From NCBI RefSeq assembly GCF_010882175.1, contig NZ_WKLH01000001.1, positions 1,009,464 through 1,073,463 on the forward strand: a stretch of DNA of 64,000 nucleotides, in the 5' to 3' direction. Shown here in pieces: positions 1-8,713 of this stretch. The notes under the pieces were generated by a model. It was not told the DNA's origin and ran no database searches. It saw only the letters and a list, made by a program, of their open reading frames with translations. How positions within the stretch are numbered: the stretch's first letter is position 1; each line of letters begins with the position of its first letter. Source of the DNA: Mangrovibacterium lignilyticum (lineage in GTDB: Bacteria > Bacteroidota > Bacteroidia > Bacteroidales > Prolixibacteraceae). The position numbers were made by a program, and so were the translations under genes.

Positions 1-603
1 AGTCTTACCGACTTTTGGCATCGCTGGCACATTTCGCTTTCCCTTTGGCTACGCGATTACCTGTACATTCCGCTGGGCGGAAACCGAAAAGGAAATTTCA
101 GGACACACCTCAACCTGATCATCACCATGGTGCTGGGAGGCCTGTGGCATGGTGCCAGCTGGCGGTTCATTATTTGGGGAGGAATTCACGGGATAGGCTT
201 GTCCCTTGAAAAGCTCTTCCAAAAAGTCAGCAAGAGCAGTATTCGCCCCAACAAATTCCGCCGTTTTATCGCTGTCTTTGTGACCTTTCAGCTTGTTAGT
301 TTAGCCTGGGTATTTTTCAGAGCGTCTGATCAGGAAACCATTTACCGGATTTTCTACCAGCTTCGCCAACATTTTATTCCACACTTAAACCAGGAAGGAC
401 TGGTGGCCTATCTTCCAACCCTACTGGTCTTGCTCCTGGGCTTTATACTGATCTGGTTTCCGTATGATGCCAAAGAAAAAATCCGCGGGTTGTTCATTCG
501 CCAACACATCACCGTTCAAATTATCATCTCCGTGTTACTTGCCTTGCTCATTCAAGCCGTATCGAGCGCTGAAATTCAACCCTTTATTTATTTCCGATTC
601 TAA
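1..603 (+). CDS. MBOAT family O-acyltransferase, C-terminal part (5' end outside window)
   Basis: This is the last 200 residues of a membrane-bound O-acyltransferase of the AlgI/DltB type, which transfers acyl (often acetyl) groups to extracytoplasmic polysaccharides. The frame is open from base 1, so the gene starts upstream of the window. Visible family motifs are FWHRWHISLS, WLRDYLYIPLGG and GGLWHGASW; the His of LWHG (fragment residue 50) is the invariant catalytic His of the family. Hydrophobic segments follow near fragment residues 90-110, 130-155 and 175-195. In Bacteroidota such genes often sit beside a GDSL/SGNH-like partner, which would be upstream and cannot be seen. The acceptor polymer is not known. 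Confidence 0.9.
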   Translation, partial: SLTDFWHRWHISLSLWLRDYLYIPLGGNRKGNFRTHLNLIITMVLGGLWHGASWRFIIWGGIHGIGLSLEKLFQKVSKSSIRPNKFRRFIAVFVTFQLVSLAWVFFRASDQETIYRIFYQLRQHFIPHLNQEGLVAYLPTLLVLLLGFILIWFPYDAKEKIRGLFIRQHITVQIIISVLLALLIQAVSSAEIQPFIYFRF

Positions 604-750
604 TCGAAAATGAGTAAATATTTTTTTAGTCATTCGAATAATAAATTCAACTATTTACTAGTTTTACCGCACTATCAAGGGACGTTCATCCCGCGATCGA
701 TTCTCATTAACCATTGTACTTTACTTAAAATCAGTTGTGCGTAAATTTCT

Positions 751-1323
751 ATGTACCGGAAAATTCAACGCGTGCAAAAACTCCTGAAGAATGCAGCTTT
801 GCACACCGAAAAGTTTAGCGCCCAAAGTGGTATCTCCTGTGGATCCAAGTGTCATCTTTGTTGCCTGAAAAAAGACATCAGTGCCAGTCCTTTGGAATTC
901 TTCCCCCTCGCCTACCAACTTCTCAAGGAAGGACGGGCCGACGAATTTTACGACCGATTAGACCAGATTCAGGGGAATGATCTTTGCATTTTATTCTCAG
1001 CTTTGGGAAACACCCCCGGTGGATGCACCGCTTACGCTTACCGCGGGTTGATTTGCCGCCTGTTTGGCTTCTCGACCAATCGCGACAAACTAAGTCAAAA
1101 CCGCATGATAACGTGCAAAACCATCAAAGAAAGCCCGCCTTACATTCAGCTTACGAGCAAACAGTTGACCAAAGCACCGGTTATGAGCGAATACTACATG
1201 CAGCTTGCAGCCATTGACTTTTCACTGGCAAATCAGCAACTGCAGATTAACCACGCGATTAAACGGGCATTGGAACTGGTGATGACTTACTACATGTATC
1301 GCGGACGAGGCAAGCGGGCTTAA
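751..1323 (+). CDS. YkgJ family cysteine cluster protein
   Basis: A 190-residue soluble protein of the YkgJ/CxxCxxCC family, which is thought to bind an Fe-S cluster or zinc; the cellular role is unknown. The Cys-rich core is CGSKCHLCC near residues 30-38, followed by CTAY and RGLICRLFGFS near residues 90-105, the usual spacing of the metal-binding cysteines. A further Cys (MITCKTI) follows. It lies 147 bp after the acyltransferase on the same strand, probably in its own unit, and converges on the fucosidase gene. The start at 751 is the first ATG in frame. No signal peptide is seen. Confidence 0.8.
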   Translation: MYRKIQRVQKLLKNAALHTEKFSAQSGISCGSKCHLCCLKKDISASPLEFFPLAYQLLKEGRADEFYDRLDQIQGNDLCILFSALGNTPGGCTAYAYRGLICRLFGFSTNRDKLSQNRMITCKTIKESPPYIQLTSKQLTKAPVMSEYYMQLAAIDFSLANQQLQINHAIKRALELVMTYYMYRGRGKRA

Positions 1324-1398
1324 AAACAGAAACCGGCGAATTCAACCTTCTTCAAACAAAGCGGAACCAATGTTCCCGCACTATTTTATTAAAGAGCA

Positions 1399-1444
1399 AT
1401 GCAAGCAAAGGCGATAGGAAACCTCACCCCGCCTTAACTTGCAT
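1399..1444. terminator. Imperfect hairpin between convergent genes
   Basis: Arms of 15 nt (1399-1413 and 1430-1444) pair with two mismatches around a 16-nt loop. It sits between the convergent 3' ends of the YkgJ gene and the fucosidase gene, so it could end both transcripts. There is no long T-run on either side, so intrinsic termination is uncertain. Confidence 0.45.
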
Positions 1445-1456
1445 CGTATTGATTCG

Positions 1457-3010
1457 CTATATAAACTCAACTTTGAGAACAGTCGCAATTTCATTCATTG
1501 CTTCTGCACCGGGTGTTGTCACCTTTAGTTTATTCTCGTTGGCAGACCATTTCAGATCAACGCCACTTCCAACAACACGGACACCTTTGATGTCCTGCCC
1601 CGGGTTGGTTTCAAAAACGTGTTCCAACTCGATTTCCTTATTCGCCTCGGGGAAGCCCAGCAAATAAACATACAAGGTTTTTCCATCTTTCGATTTGCTG
1701 AACCGAATATCATCCTTCGTGTATTTCATAGTCGCTGATTGACCGCCAAAATGCCCTTTCTCGAATGCGGCAGCCCCATAACCATACACTGAATGCACGC
1801 GTGTATTGTACACTGCTTCTTCATGCTGTTTAATCCAGTCTCCAATCGTCATCAGCACCTCTTGCTGCTCCTGCGGAATAATCCCGTTGGCCATCGGTGA
1901 TACATTCAACAAAACCACTCCCTTTTTACTCCATACATCGATCATATTACGGATGATAAGATCAGCCTTTTTGTATTTCAATCCGTTGGTGTAACACCAG
2001 CTGCCATCGCTAATCGTGATGTCTGTTAACCAGTATTTGTCCGCGATTTCCGTTTTGCCACCCTGTTCAATATCAATTAGCGCAACACTATCGGGCAGAT
2101 CCTCCTGCTTGTAGAAGGCGATTGGCTCCTGACCTCGGCTCACTGCTTTATTGTAATGGTGAGCCAACATCTTTTGCCGGTATTCCTCCGGGATTTTATC
2201 CAACCATGAATCAAACCAAATCAGGTCAGGCCCATATTTATCAACCACCTCATCAACCTGTCCCAACCAACGATCATAAAACTCTTCGGCGGGGATGTTC
2301 CCGTACAGGTACTTCAGCTTTTCATCCTTCGTACTGGTTACCGCGTTCGGGTCGTAGGCATAATGACTGTCGTTGCCCACGTTGCCACTATTGGCCCAAT
2401 GAGTGCTATCATTCGCATAGCGTTGCAAATTGCGGGCGTGATGAAAGGTTGTTATGGTTTTTAAATCCCGCTTCTTGAGTTCTGCCAATAGCTCCCCCGC
2501 AATATCCTTGTGCGGTCCCATGGCGGCGGCATTCCACTGGTTATTCTCACTATCCCACATCGCAAAACCATCGTGATGCTCCGCAACCAGACCCGCAAAC
2601 CGGGCTCCAGCTTGTTGAAATAGTCCACCCCACTCGGCCGCATCGAAGTGCTCGGCTTTGAACTGGGGTATGAAATCATGATAATCGAAATCGGCTCCGT
2701 AGGTATCAACATGGTGCTCGTGCACGCCTGCTCCCCATTCATTTTTATCGAGGTTGGTGTAATACATCCACGCTGGGTACCACTCAGAATCATAAGCAGG
2801 CACAGAGTAAATTCCCCAATGAAAATAGATTCCCAGCTTGGCATCCTTAAACCATTCGGGTTGCGTATTGTGTTTGGCCAGTGACTCCCAGGTCGGCTCA
2901 TAAATTGCTTCAACTGGCCTGGCTTGCTTTGAGTTGCACGCAAACATAACACTCGCCAGCACAAATAGAGATACGTTCGTTAACGCACGTTTTCTTAGTT
3001 TCTTCATCAT
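1457..3010 (-). CDS. Alpha-L-fucosidase, GH29, lipoprotein
   Basis: A 517-residue retaining alpha-L-fucosidase that removes terminal L-fucose from glycans. The start was placed at the ATG at 3010 (a second ATG follows at once) rather than at the further upstream ATG at 3136, because a lipoprotein signal begins here: MMKKLRKR, a hydrophobic stretch and Cys25 in VMFAC. That predicts a membrane-anchored periplasmic or surface enzyme. GH29 motifs are LGIYFHWGIYS (residues 59-69), the HHDGFAMW block (145-152) and PDLIWFDSW, with Asp267 as the predicted nucleophile. The C-terminal ~120 residues look like the beta-sandwich of the family. There is no adjacent SusC/SusD pair or sulfatase, so it is not in a classical polysaccharide utilisation locus. 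It follows the histidine kinase gene on the same strand. Confidence 0.9.
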   Translation of the reverse strand: MMKKLRKRALTNVSLFVLASVMFACNSKQARPVEAIYEPTWESLAKHNTQPEWFKDAKLGIYFHWGIYSVPAYDSEWYPAWMYYTNLDKNEWGAGVHEHHVDTYGADFDYHDFIPQFKAEHFDAAEWGGLFQQAGARFAGLVAEHHDGFAMWDSENNQWNAAAMGPHKDIAGELLAELKKRDLKTITTFHHARNLQRYANDSTHWANSGNVGNDSHYAYDPNAVTSTKDEKLKYLYGNIPAEEFYDRWLGQVDEVVDKYGPDLIWFDSWLDKIPEEYRQKMLAHHYNKAVSRGQEPIAFYKQEDLPDSVALIDIEQGGKTEIADKYWLTDITISDGSWCYTNGLKYKKADLIIRNMIDVWSKKGVVLLNVSPMANGIIPQEQQEVLMTIGDWIKQHEEAVYNTRVHSVYGYGAAAFEKGHFGGQSATMKYTKDDIRFSKSKDGKTLYVYLLGFPEANKEIELEHVFETNPGQDIKGVRVVGSGVDLKWSANENKLKVTTPGAEAMNEIATVLKVEFI

Positions 3011-3132
3011 TATCAAAAGTTTTTCAAAAAAGAAATATTTCGTTTCTCGGCCATGAATATAAATGCAATTCGGGAATATACCCTGCCGCAACAGCGCTCC
3101 CGCCCTGAAATCCACACTTTGTAGCTTGGATT

Positions 3133-4233
3133 TCAATTTCGACGAGCCGGAATACGAACAAAAAATTTACTGCCGATTCCGACCTCACTTTCAACCCCAA
3201 TAGATCCGCCCTGCCTTTCCGCAAGCATTTTACAGATAACCAAACCCAAGCCATTTCCTATTTCCCGCGATGTACCTTCCGTGGGTTTGTTATGTATATT
3301 TTTGAATAAAGTAGCCAATTTACCTTTCGCAATACCTTTCCCTGTATCCTTAACTGATATTACTATTTCACCATCATGTTCGGTAGCACCAATGGTTACT
3401 TTTCCATCGACGCTGGTAAATTTCAGAGCATTAGTCAATAGATTACGAATGATTACCCGAAGCATGTTTGCATCAGTATAAGCCTGTACATCATCATCAA
3501 TGGCATTCGTAATTTCAATATTCTTATTTTCGGCAATAGGTTCTAAAATGTCAACTGTTTTTTGGCAAATATCTTTTAGGTTAAAGAATTCAGGCTCATA
3601 ACTCATGGTGCCGGAATTCGAACGAGACCATGTTAAAATTTCCTGCAACAGGTTAAATGCTTTTGTTGAAGCGTTATGTACAATATCTAATTGCTTCCTG
3701 ATCGCAGCCCTGTCTAAGTTATCGAAATCAGCGGAAAGCACTCCCAAATACCCTAAGATAGTATTAAAAGGGCTTACTAAATCGTGTGCTAAAATGGTAA
3801 TAAAATGATCTTTATCTTCATTTAATTCGCTTAATTCATTGGCATAATCCAACAATTGCAATTCATATTTCTTACGTTCCGATATATCGCGGTAAATGGA
3901 CTGATAGGTACCATCCGGCATCATTTTCGTGCGCATTTCAATGGTAATTTTAGTCCCGTCAGACCGCAGTAGTTCCCGCTCGCTAACCACCAATTGGCCT
4001 TTACGCAGTAAATCGAACCGGAAAGGGGTTTGCTCAACACTTGTTTTTGCAAAAGGGATATCCGCAATAAACCGCCCGATCAATTCTTCTTTCTTCCTTC
4101 CGATCATGGTGCAAAAGGTTGAATTCGCTTCAATTACAATCCCGTCATTCGCCCCAATTAAAATCCCGTCAGTTGCCAATTCAATCAGGTTTCGAAATTT
4201 CTCTTCGTCAATACTTAAACGCTTACCATCCAT
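3133..4233 (-). CDS. PAS domain-containing sensor histidine kinase
   Basis: A soluble two-domain kinase of 366 residues: PAS domain about 10-120, HisKA with phospho-acceptor His150 (ILAHDLVSPFN), then HATPase_c with the N-box NLLTNALKF, G1 DTGKGIAKG and G2 GNGLGLVICK. There is no transmembrane segment, so it should sense a cytoplasmic cue through PAS. The frame is open up to an ATG at 4341, which would add 36 residues rich in basic and unstructured sequence; the ATG at 4233 just before the PAS domain was preferred, but the longer form cannot be excluded. No response regulator gene adjoins it. A 21-bp repeat array lies immediately upstream and could hold its promoter. Confidence 0.85.
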   Translation of the reverse strand: MDGKRLSIDEEKFRNLIELATDGILIGANDGIVIEANSTFCTMIGRKKEELIGRFIADIPFAKTSVEQTPFRFDLLRKGQLVVSERELLRSDGTKITIEMRTKMMPDGTYQSIYRDISERKKYELQLLDYANELSELNEDKDHFITILAHDLVSPFNTILGYLGVLSADFDNLDRAAIRKQLDIVHNASTKAFNLLQEILTWSRSNSGTMSYEPEFFNLKDICQKTVDILEPIAENKNIEITNAIDDDVQAYTDANMLRVIIRNLLTNALKFTSVDGKVTIGATEHDGEIVISVKDTGKGIAKGKLATLFKNIHNKPTEGTSREIGNGLGLVICKMLAERQGGSIGVESEVGIGSKFFVRIPARRN

Positions 4234-4340
4234 CCCATTGCTAATTTTACGAAGGGATAAATTTACATATTTTGTGTGGAAAAGACTCGTATTGAAGACT
4301 GGTTTTGCAAATCTCTGCCCCCTACATTCAGTTCGAGTCA

Positions 4341-4660
4341 TCGTAACCTGCTTTTGCCAGAATATAGGTGGGTACAGAGGCTCTAACCTGCTTTTTTATC
4401 GTTCTAACCCGAGGTACAGCCTCGCTAACCCACTTTTTTAAGGCGCCAACCTACTTTTTTATGTTACCAGCCAAGGTTGGAAGGCCGCTAACCTGGGGGA
4501 TGGAGTCACTAACCTACTTTTTTGAGTTCCCAACTTAGGTTAGAGAGCCTCGAACCTGCCTTTTTGCCTCACCACCCCGGGGAAAGAAGACGCTAACCCG
4601 CTTTTTTATCACTCTCCCCCTAGACAAAGTGGCTCTTCAACCTAAAGTGAAGTAGAAAAG
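4341..4660. repeat. Array of degenerate 21-bp units (about 13 copies)
   Basis: The tetramer AACC (or a one-base variant) recurs at 4385, 4406, 4427, 4448, 4490, 4511, 4532, 4553 and 4595, all separated by exact multiples of 21 bp; degenerate units fill the phase at 4469, 4574 and 4616, and flanking copies at 4345 and 4639 are about 2 bp out of phase. Two unit classes interleave: T-rich units of the form AACCYRCTTTTTTA (4385, 4427, 4448, 4511, 4553, 4595) and purine-rich units lacking the T-tract (4406, 4469, 4490, 4532, 4574, 4616). The frame with 7-codon periodicity on the plus strand is broken by TAG at 4536, so coding is unlikely. The array fills the gap between mscS and the histidine kinase gene. 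Confidence 0.85.
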
Positions 4661-4666
4661 TCAATA

Positions 4667-5680
4667 TCAGATCGAGATCTCCGGATCTATCAGCCCGGCT
4701 TTGAGCAGGTCGCTGATCACGATTTCGGTCATTTCACTTTTAAACAGGAACTCGTAACGGATGTCCATCACGTAAGCCTTCAGCCGCATTTTATAGCAAA
4801 GCTTATCGTGCTTTATTTCGTTGAAAAACAACACGGCTATTGGCTTAGCCAAGTAAATAAACCGGGAAGTCTGAGCCGCTTCAGTCGCAACTTTCCTCAC
4901 CTTATCGGTATCGATGGTAATGGGCAGGTAAATTTCGGCAACAACCTGACAGTTCGATTCACCGGAGTTTGAGTTTGAAATCGGCTGATTGAGTAGTTCT
5001 CCGTTCGGCAGAGTGACTAATGAGTCGTCGGCTGTTTGGATACGGGTCGACCGAAGCGACATGTCCAGCACTTCGCCATATACACTCCCAACCTCAATCT
5101 TGTCGCCTACTTTAAACGGGCGATCAATCAGGATCACAAAACCACCAAAAATATTCTTCAACAAATCCTGCGCTGCGAAACCAACAGCGACACCGATCGA
5201 TGCGCCGAAAGCAATCAGAGAACCGAGCGGAGGATTGAAGATGCCGCGGATAACGATGTAGCTGACAATAATCCAGCTGACAATTTTCACCACCGGCAAA
5301 ATGGCTTTCCCCTTAATGCGGCGTTCTGCATTTTTTTCAGACCATGCCTCAATACTTCGCGAGATAAACCGAATGATAAAATAGGCTACCAGAAAGAAAA
5401 CACCGGCCCAAAACAGTTTGGCAAACGAGAAGATCTTTTTCAGTTCAACAGACGGAATACTTTTTATGGTTTTATCCACCGCATCGTCAGCCGACATTAG
5501 GGTGTCCGAGGCTGCCTCCAGCGAATTGTTACCGGCTCCACTGACCGAAGAAACCACCATATTAATGGTATCAGGTAGCTGTATAACTTGCTGTTCAGTG
5601 CTATCTGCACCCGACACAGGTAAAATCAGGATCACAAGCCCGATCAAACATCCTATTATTTTGAAAATCAGGTTCTGCAT
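4667..5680 (-). CDS. Mechanosensitive ion channel, MscS family
   Basis: A 337-residue small-conductance mechanosensitive channel that opens on membrane tension to release solutes after osmotic downshock. The N-terminus has a signal-like hydrophobic segment (about 5-24) and a periplasmic linker. Transmembrane helices follow near 85-110 and 130-150, then the pore helix region SIGVAVGFAAQDLLKNIFGG (about 160-180). The beta-domain follows with RPFKVGDKIEV and the LPNGELLN loop, and an alpha/beta C-terminal domain ends the protein. The start lies 3 bp beyond the stop of the 958-residue protein gene, so the two are probably translationally coupled. No start ambiguity is apparent. Confidence 0.92.
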   Translation of the reverse strand: MQNLIFKIIGCLIGLVILILPVSGADSTEQQVIQLPDTINMVVSSVSGAGNNSLEAASDTLMSADDAVDKTIKSIPSVELKKIFSFAKLFWAGVFFLVAYFIIRFISRSIEAWSEKNAERRIKGKAILPVVKIVSWIIVSYIVIRGIFNPPLGSLIAFGASIGVAVGFAAQDLLKNIFGGFVILIDRPFKVGDKIEVGSVYGEVLDMSLRSTRIQTADDSLVTLPNGELLNQPISNSNSGESNCQVVAEIYLPITIDTDKVRKVATEAAQTSRFIYLAKPIAVLFFNEIKHDKLCYKMRLKAYVMDIRYEFLFKSEMTEIVISDLLKAGLIDPEISI

Positions 5681-5683
5681 GGT

Positions 5684-8560
5684 TTAATAAATAAAGTTCA
5701 ACGACTTCAACTGACTCACTAAAACACGGTATACTAACGGATTTACAACGTACAGCTCATCCTGCTTATTCAAAAGTCCGTCGTCGGTCAATACCATCAA
5801 CATCCGAAAGCTATCTTCAGCCGGGCAGCGGAAGATCCGACTGTGCTGCTCCAGCCCCAGGCCACCATGAATCAGGATGCTATGCAAGGTGGTTATTTCA
5901 CGAGTTTTCAGCGAGTTCAGAAAGCTAAAGTTGAGTCGTTTGGATTGAATGGAGATTTCACCGTCTTCAACTTTGCGGATGGCGCGCAGCCAATAAATAA
6001 ATGCCAAACTCAGGTTTGCCTGCGCGTATTTCCAGAGCTCGTCAAAAAAGATGTTTTTCAGATGAAGCTGTTTTTCTTCATCACTCATTTTTTGATAGTT
6101 GCGTTTGGGAGTAAAGTTCTCCGGCTCCATAAAACTCAATGAAAAACCACTCACCTGATGACGCTTCAATATGGCTTCGCGCAATTGCTCTGCAGTCATC
6201 GGACTAAATTCAATAACATGGGCAAAATACCCGGCGATACCGTTTGTATAATTCAGCAACGCCCAACTATACTGGTAGCAAGTGGTTAGCCAAAAAATCT
6301 TATTATTGGTCTGACTGATCAGTTTAAACAGGAGAAACAGATTTCCAAAATCGCCACTGCTCCGCAAAAACAACTTGTGAATGTTCTCCAAGATAATCAT
6401 TCGTGTTTCCTCCGTCTCCTGGATCACTGCAATCAGGTCGTCAACCGTTTTGATCGATTCTGCAGGGTACAATTTGCTGAACAGTTTGAGAAAACCTTCA
6501 TGCTCAATTGTAATTCCACTGATCTCCAATCGCTTAACAGGAACTTCTTTTTCAATCGATTTCCCGAAGAAATTCAAAAGAGTCGTTGTTCCGCTCCCCT
6601 GCTCACCGACAATACAAGCCGGAGAAAACCGACCTGCCCTCCAATTCTCAAAGGCTTCATTCAGCTTCGTTATTTCTGTTCGCCGAGCCAGGTAAAAGCG
6701 TTCTTCTTTTAGCGGAACATTCTCAAACAGCTTTTGGTACATCAACGGTAGCCGCGCTATGGCGTGCCTTGTTTCGGAAAGGTAGTTCGACAATTCGGCG
6801 GTAATCGGCTCCGTTTCATACGAAATACCCAGCAAATTCCGCAGGTTGAAATACCGATTGTATAAGGCAAAATAAAGTTCCTTCAGCTTCCTGAAATATT
6901 GGCGCGATAACTTGCTGCTTGTTTTCAGGAAATCACGGAGCTGTGCTTTCCGGTGTTCAATAAACTCGCGACGCTGATTAATCTTTTCGGACTGATGCAG
7001 TCGATGAGGTTCGAAATATTGTAAAACCCGTTCGGCAAAGGTCAGGCTCAAACGCGCAAAGGACTCTTGTGTCAACTCAACCATAGCTGACAAGAAGCTC
7101 AAATTTTCATCCGCCTTTTTAACGGTTCTTTTCAGTCCCTCAACAAGCTCACCTGCCGCATTCTCATCCTTTTTTTGTGAGAAATAAAAATCGACACTGT
7201 AATTTGCAGAATATTGAATTTCCTCCAGGCTGGTTGTCAGTTTCTGCACAATGCCCATAAATTTCTTGCGATCCGCCACAAAATCTCCTTTGAGTGGCTC
7301 CAACACGCTCCCTTGCAGCAACTCCCTGGTTTCTACCCGCCGAAACGACTTGCGTGTAATTGGCTTACCATCAAAAACAGGTGCAGCAAACTGGTAACCT
7401 ACCGGCCCATTGGCAATAGCTTGCTCAAGTTCTTGTACCGGTCGTTCGAATAGGTTATTCAATTTGGACTGAAAGACTAACTGTACGAGCTCCGGCATCC
7501 GCTGTTTCACAAAGGCTTTAATTTCGAGCACCTTTTTGCGGTCGGTCCACTCGCTGAGGTCCCTCCCGGCAAAAACTGAAAGTTCTTTCTTTAACGCAAT
7601 AAATGCAGGTTTCAAGGTTTCATTAACCTGCTCGAACAAAATTGATCCCTGGTTGACTGACTGTTCCTCCAAACTGAAAATTAAACTTCGATTTTGCAGT
7701 TTCAGGCGCCAATGTTCAGCCAATGCAAAACAAACAAACTGCTGGTTCCGCAGCAGACGGTCCAGTCGGTTGACTGCTCGTTGCCGATGTTTGGCGATTA
7801 CTTTTGCAGTCAGCTTGCTTTTGGGAAGCTCAAATGTCCCCGCTTTCTCCCTAAGCGAAAGAAACAGCGCATTCAGCTCTTCTTCTTTGCTGGTAAAAAA
7901 TTCATCAATACTCTGTCTGTCATTTGCCAGATCTTCTTTCAGCTGAAGAACCGTTTCGTCAAAATCGACTAATTCGGCATTCAGCAACTGATACTCCTCT
8001 AATTCCCGATCGAGTACATAAAACTGTCGATACCGAATTTCCTGGTTTTGGAGCAACTGGTCATAAAACGACAGGAAGTCCTCACCAAAGCGCGTTATAA
8101 ATACCAGTTCAGCCAGAGCCGCTTCCGGGATATCATGTTTCCAAAACTCTTTTTCTTTATTTTCTTTACGAAAAATATTCCCCAGTCCTGTCAAAGCCCA
8201 GCCTGTCTTCAACAAAAACCGTTTACACAACTTTCGGTACCGGACTGCAACAGAATCTCCCTCCAACGAATAAAACCGATCTAAACTTTGTGACTCTGTG
8301 ATTTCTTCCTGGTATTGGCTCAACTTCTGCCGGAGATCCTGAAGCTCATCATTCTGCTCCAGAAATGTGACGCAATCCATGGTGGTCAAGTGCTGGTTTA
8401 ACAGCGCCAACAAGTCGGCTGAATAAGCAGCATATTCAACAGACTTCTTTTCGGCAACCTTGGATTTTGAAAAAACGTTGATTAATTCATCCTCCAAATC
8501 AAAATCCGCCAACAGTCTGCTTTTTATCGCTGTGTATTTATCAAGGGATGTGTGGTTCAT
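5684..8560 (-). CDS. Large helical protein with degenerate P-loop NTPase domain, unknown function
   Basis: 958 residues, no signal peptide and no clear transmembrane segment. Residues 1-620 are charged and mostly helical, with coiled-coil-like stretches (about 200-240, 440-560). A P-loop NTPase-like domain follows: Walker A position GEQGSGTTT at 652-660, where the usual Lys is Thr658; a Walker B-like strand MIILEN at 721-726; and a sensor-like strand FWLTTC about 30 residues later. The final ~80 residues resemble a winged helix, as in ORC/STAND-type ATPases. It precedes mscS by 3 bp in one operon, which suggests a joint membrane-stress role (inference). I do not recognise the family. The missing P-loop lysine argues for nucleotide binding without normal hydrolysis, or loss of activity. 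Confidence 0.75.
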   Translation of the reverse strand: MNHTSLDKYTAIKSRLLADFDLEDELINVFSKSKVAEKKSVEYAAYSADLLALLNQHLTTMDCVTFLEQNDELQDLRQKLSQYQEEITESQSLDRFYSLEGDSVAVRYRKLCKRFLLKTGWALTGLGNIFRKENKEKEFWKHDIPEAALAELVFITRFGEDFLSFYDQLLQNQEIRYRQFYVLDRELEEYQLLNAELVDFDETVLQLKEDLANDRQSIDEFFTSKEEELNALFLSLREKAGTFELPKSKLTAKVIAKHRQRAVNRLDRLLRNQQFVCFALAEHWRLKLQNRSLIFSLEEQSVNQGSILFEQVNETLKPAFIALKKELSVFAGRDLSEWTDRKKVLEIKAFVKQRMPELVQLVFQSKLNNLFERPVQELEQAIANGPVGYQFAAPVFDGKPITRKSFRRVETRELLQGSVLEPLKGDFVADRKKFMGIVQKLTTSLEEIQYSANYSVDFYFSQKKDENAAGELVEGLKRTVKKADENLSFLSAMVELTQESFARLSLTFAERVLQYFEPHRLHQSEKINQRREFIEHRKAQLRDFLKTSSKLSRQYFRKLKELYFALYNRYFNLRNLLGISYETEPITAELSNYLSETRHAIARLPLMYQKLFENVPLKEERFYLARRTEITKLNEAFENWRAGRFSPACIVGEQGSGTTTLLNFFGKSIEKEVPVKRLEISGITIEHEGFLKLFSKLYPAESIKTVDDLIAVIQETEETRMIILENIHKLFLRSSGDFGNLFLLFKLISQTNNKIFWLTTCYQYSWALLNYTNGIAGYFAHVIEFSPMTAEQLREAILKRHQVSGFSLSFMEPENFTPKRNYQKMSDEEKQLHLKNIFFDELWKYAQANLSLAFIYWLRAIRKVEDGEISIQSKRLNFSFLNSLKTREITTLHSILIHGGLGLEQHSRIFRCPAEDSFRMLMVLTDDGLLNKQDELYVVNPLVYRVLVSQLKSLNFIY

Positions 8561-8661
8561 ATTCTTCGCTAACCAATAAATTTATCAAGCAAGATAAACT
8601 AAAGATAAAGCAAAACGATCAATTCTTAAATCTTTTAAAGCTTACAGACAGGCAGAAACAA

Positions 8662-8688
8662 GAAATCCTGCAAAAATTGCAGGATTTC
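8662..8688 (-). terminator. Perfect hairpin after sucD
   Basis: A 12-bp perfect stem (8662-8673 with 8677-8688) around a 3-nt loop lies 25 bp beyond the sucD stop. Only a weak T-rich run follows on the minus strand. It probably ends the sucCD transcript. Confidence 0.7.
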
Positions 8689-8713
8689 GATATCATTTGA
8701 GGCGTGGCTTTCT

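Noticed and set aside
2461-2964. A 167-residue minus-strand frame inside the fucosidase gene
   Set aside because: Shadow frame of the GH29 gene; composition does not look coding and it lacks a domain.
4368-4660. Possible coding of the 21-bp array as a heptapeptide-repeat protein
   Set aside because: The 7-codon frame has no upstream ATG, opens only with GTG at 4368, and is interrupted by TAG at 4536; other frames also hold stops.
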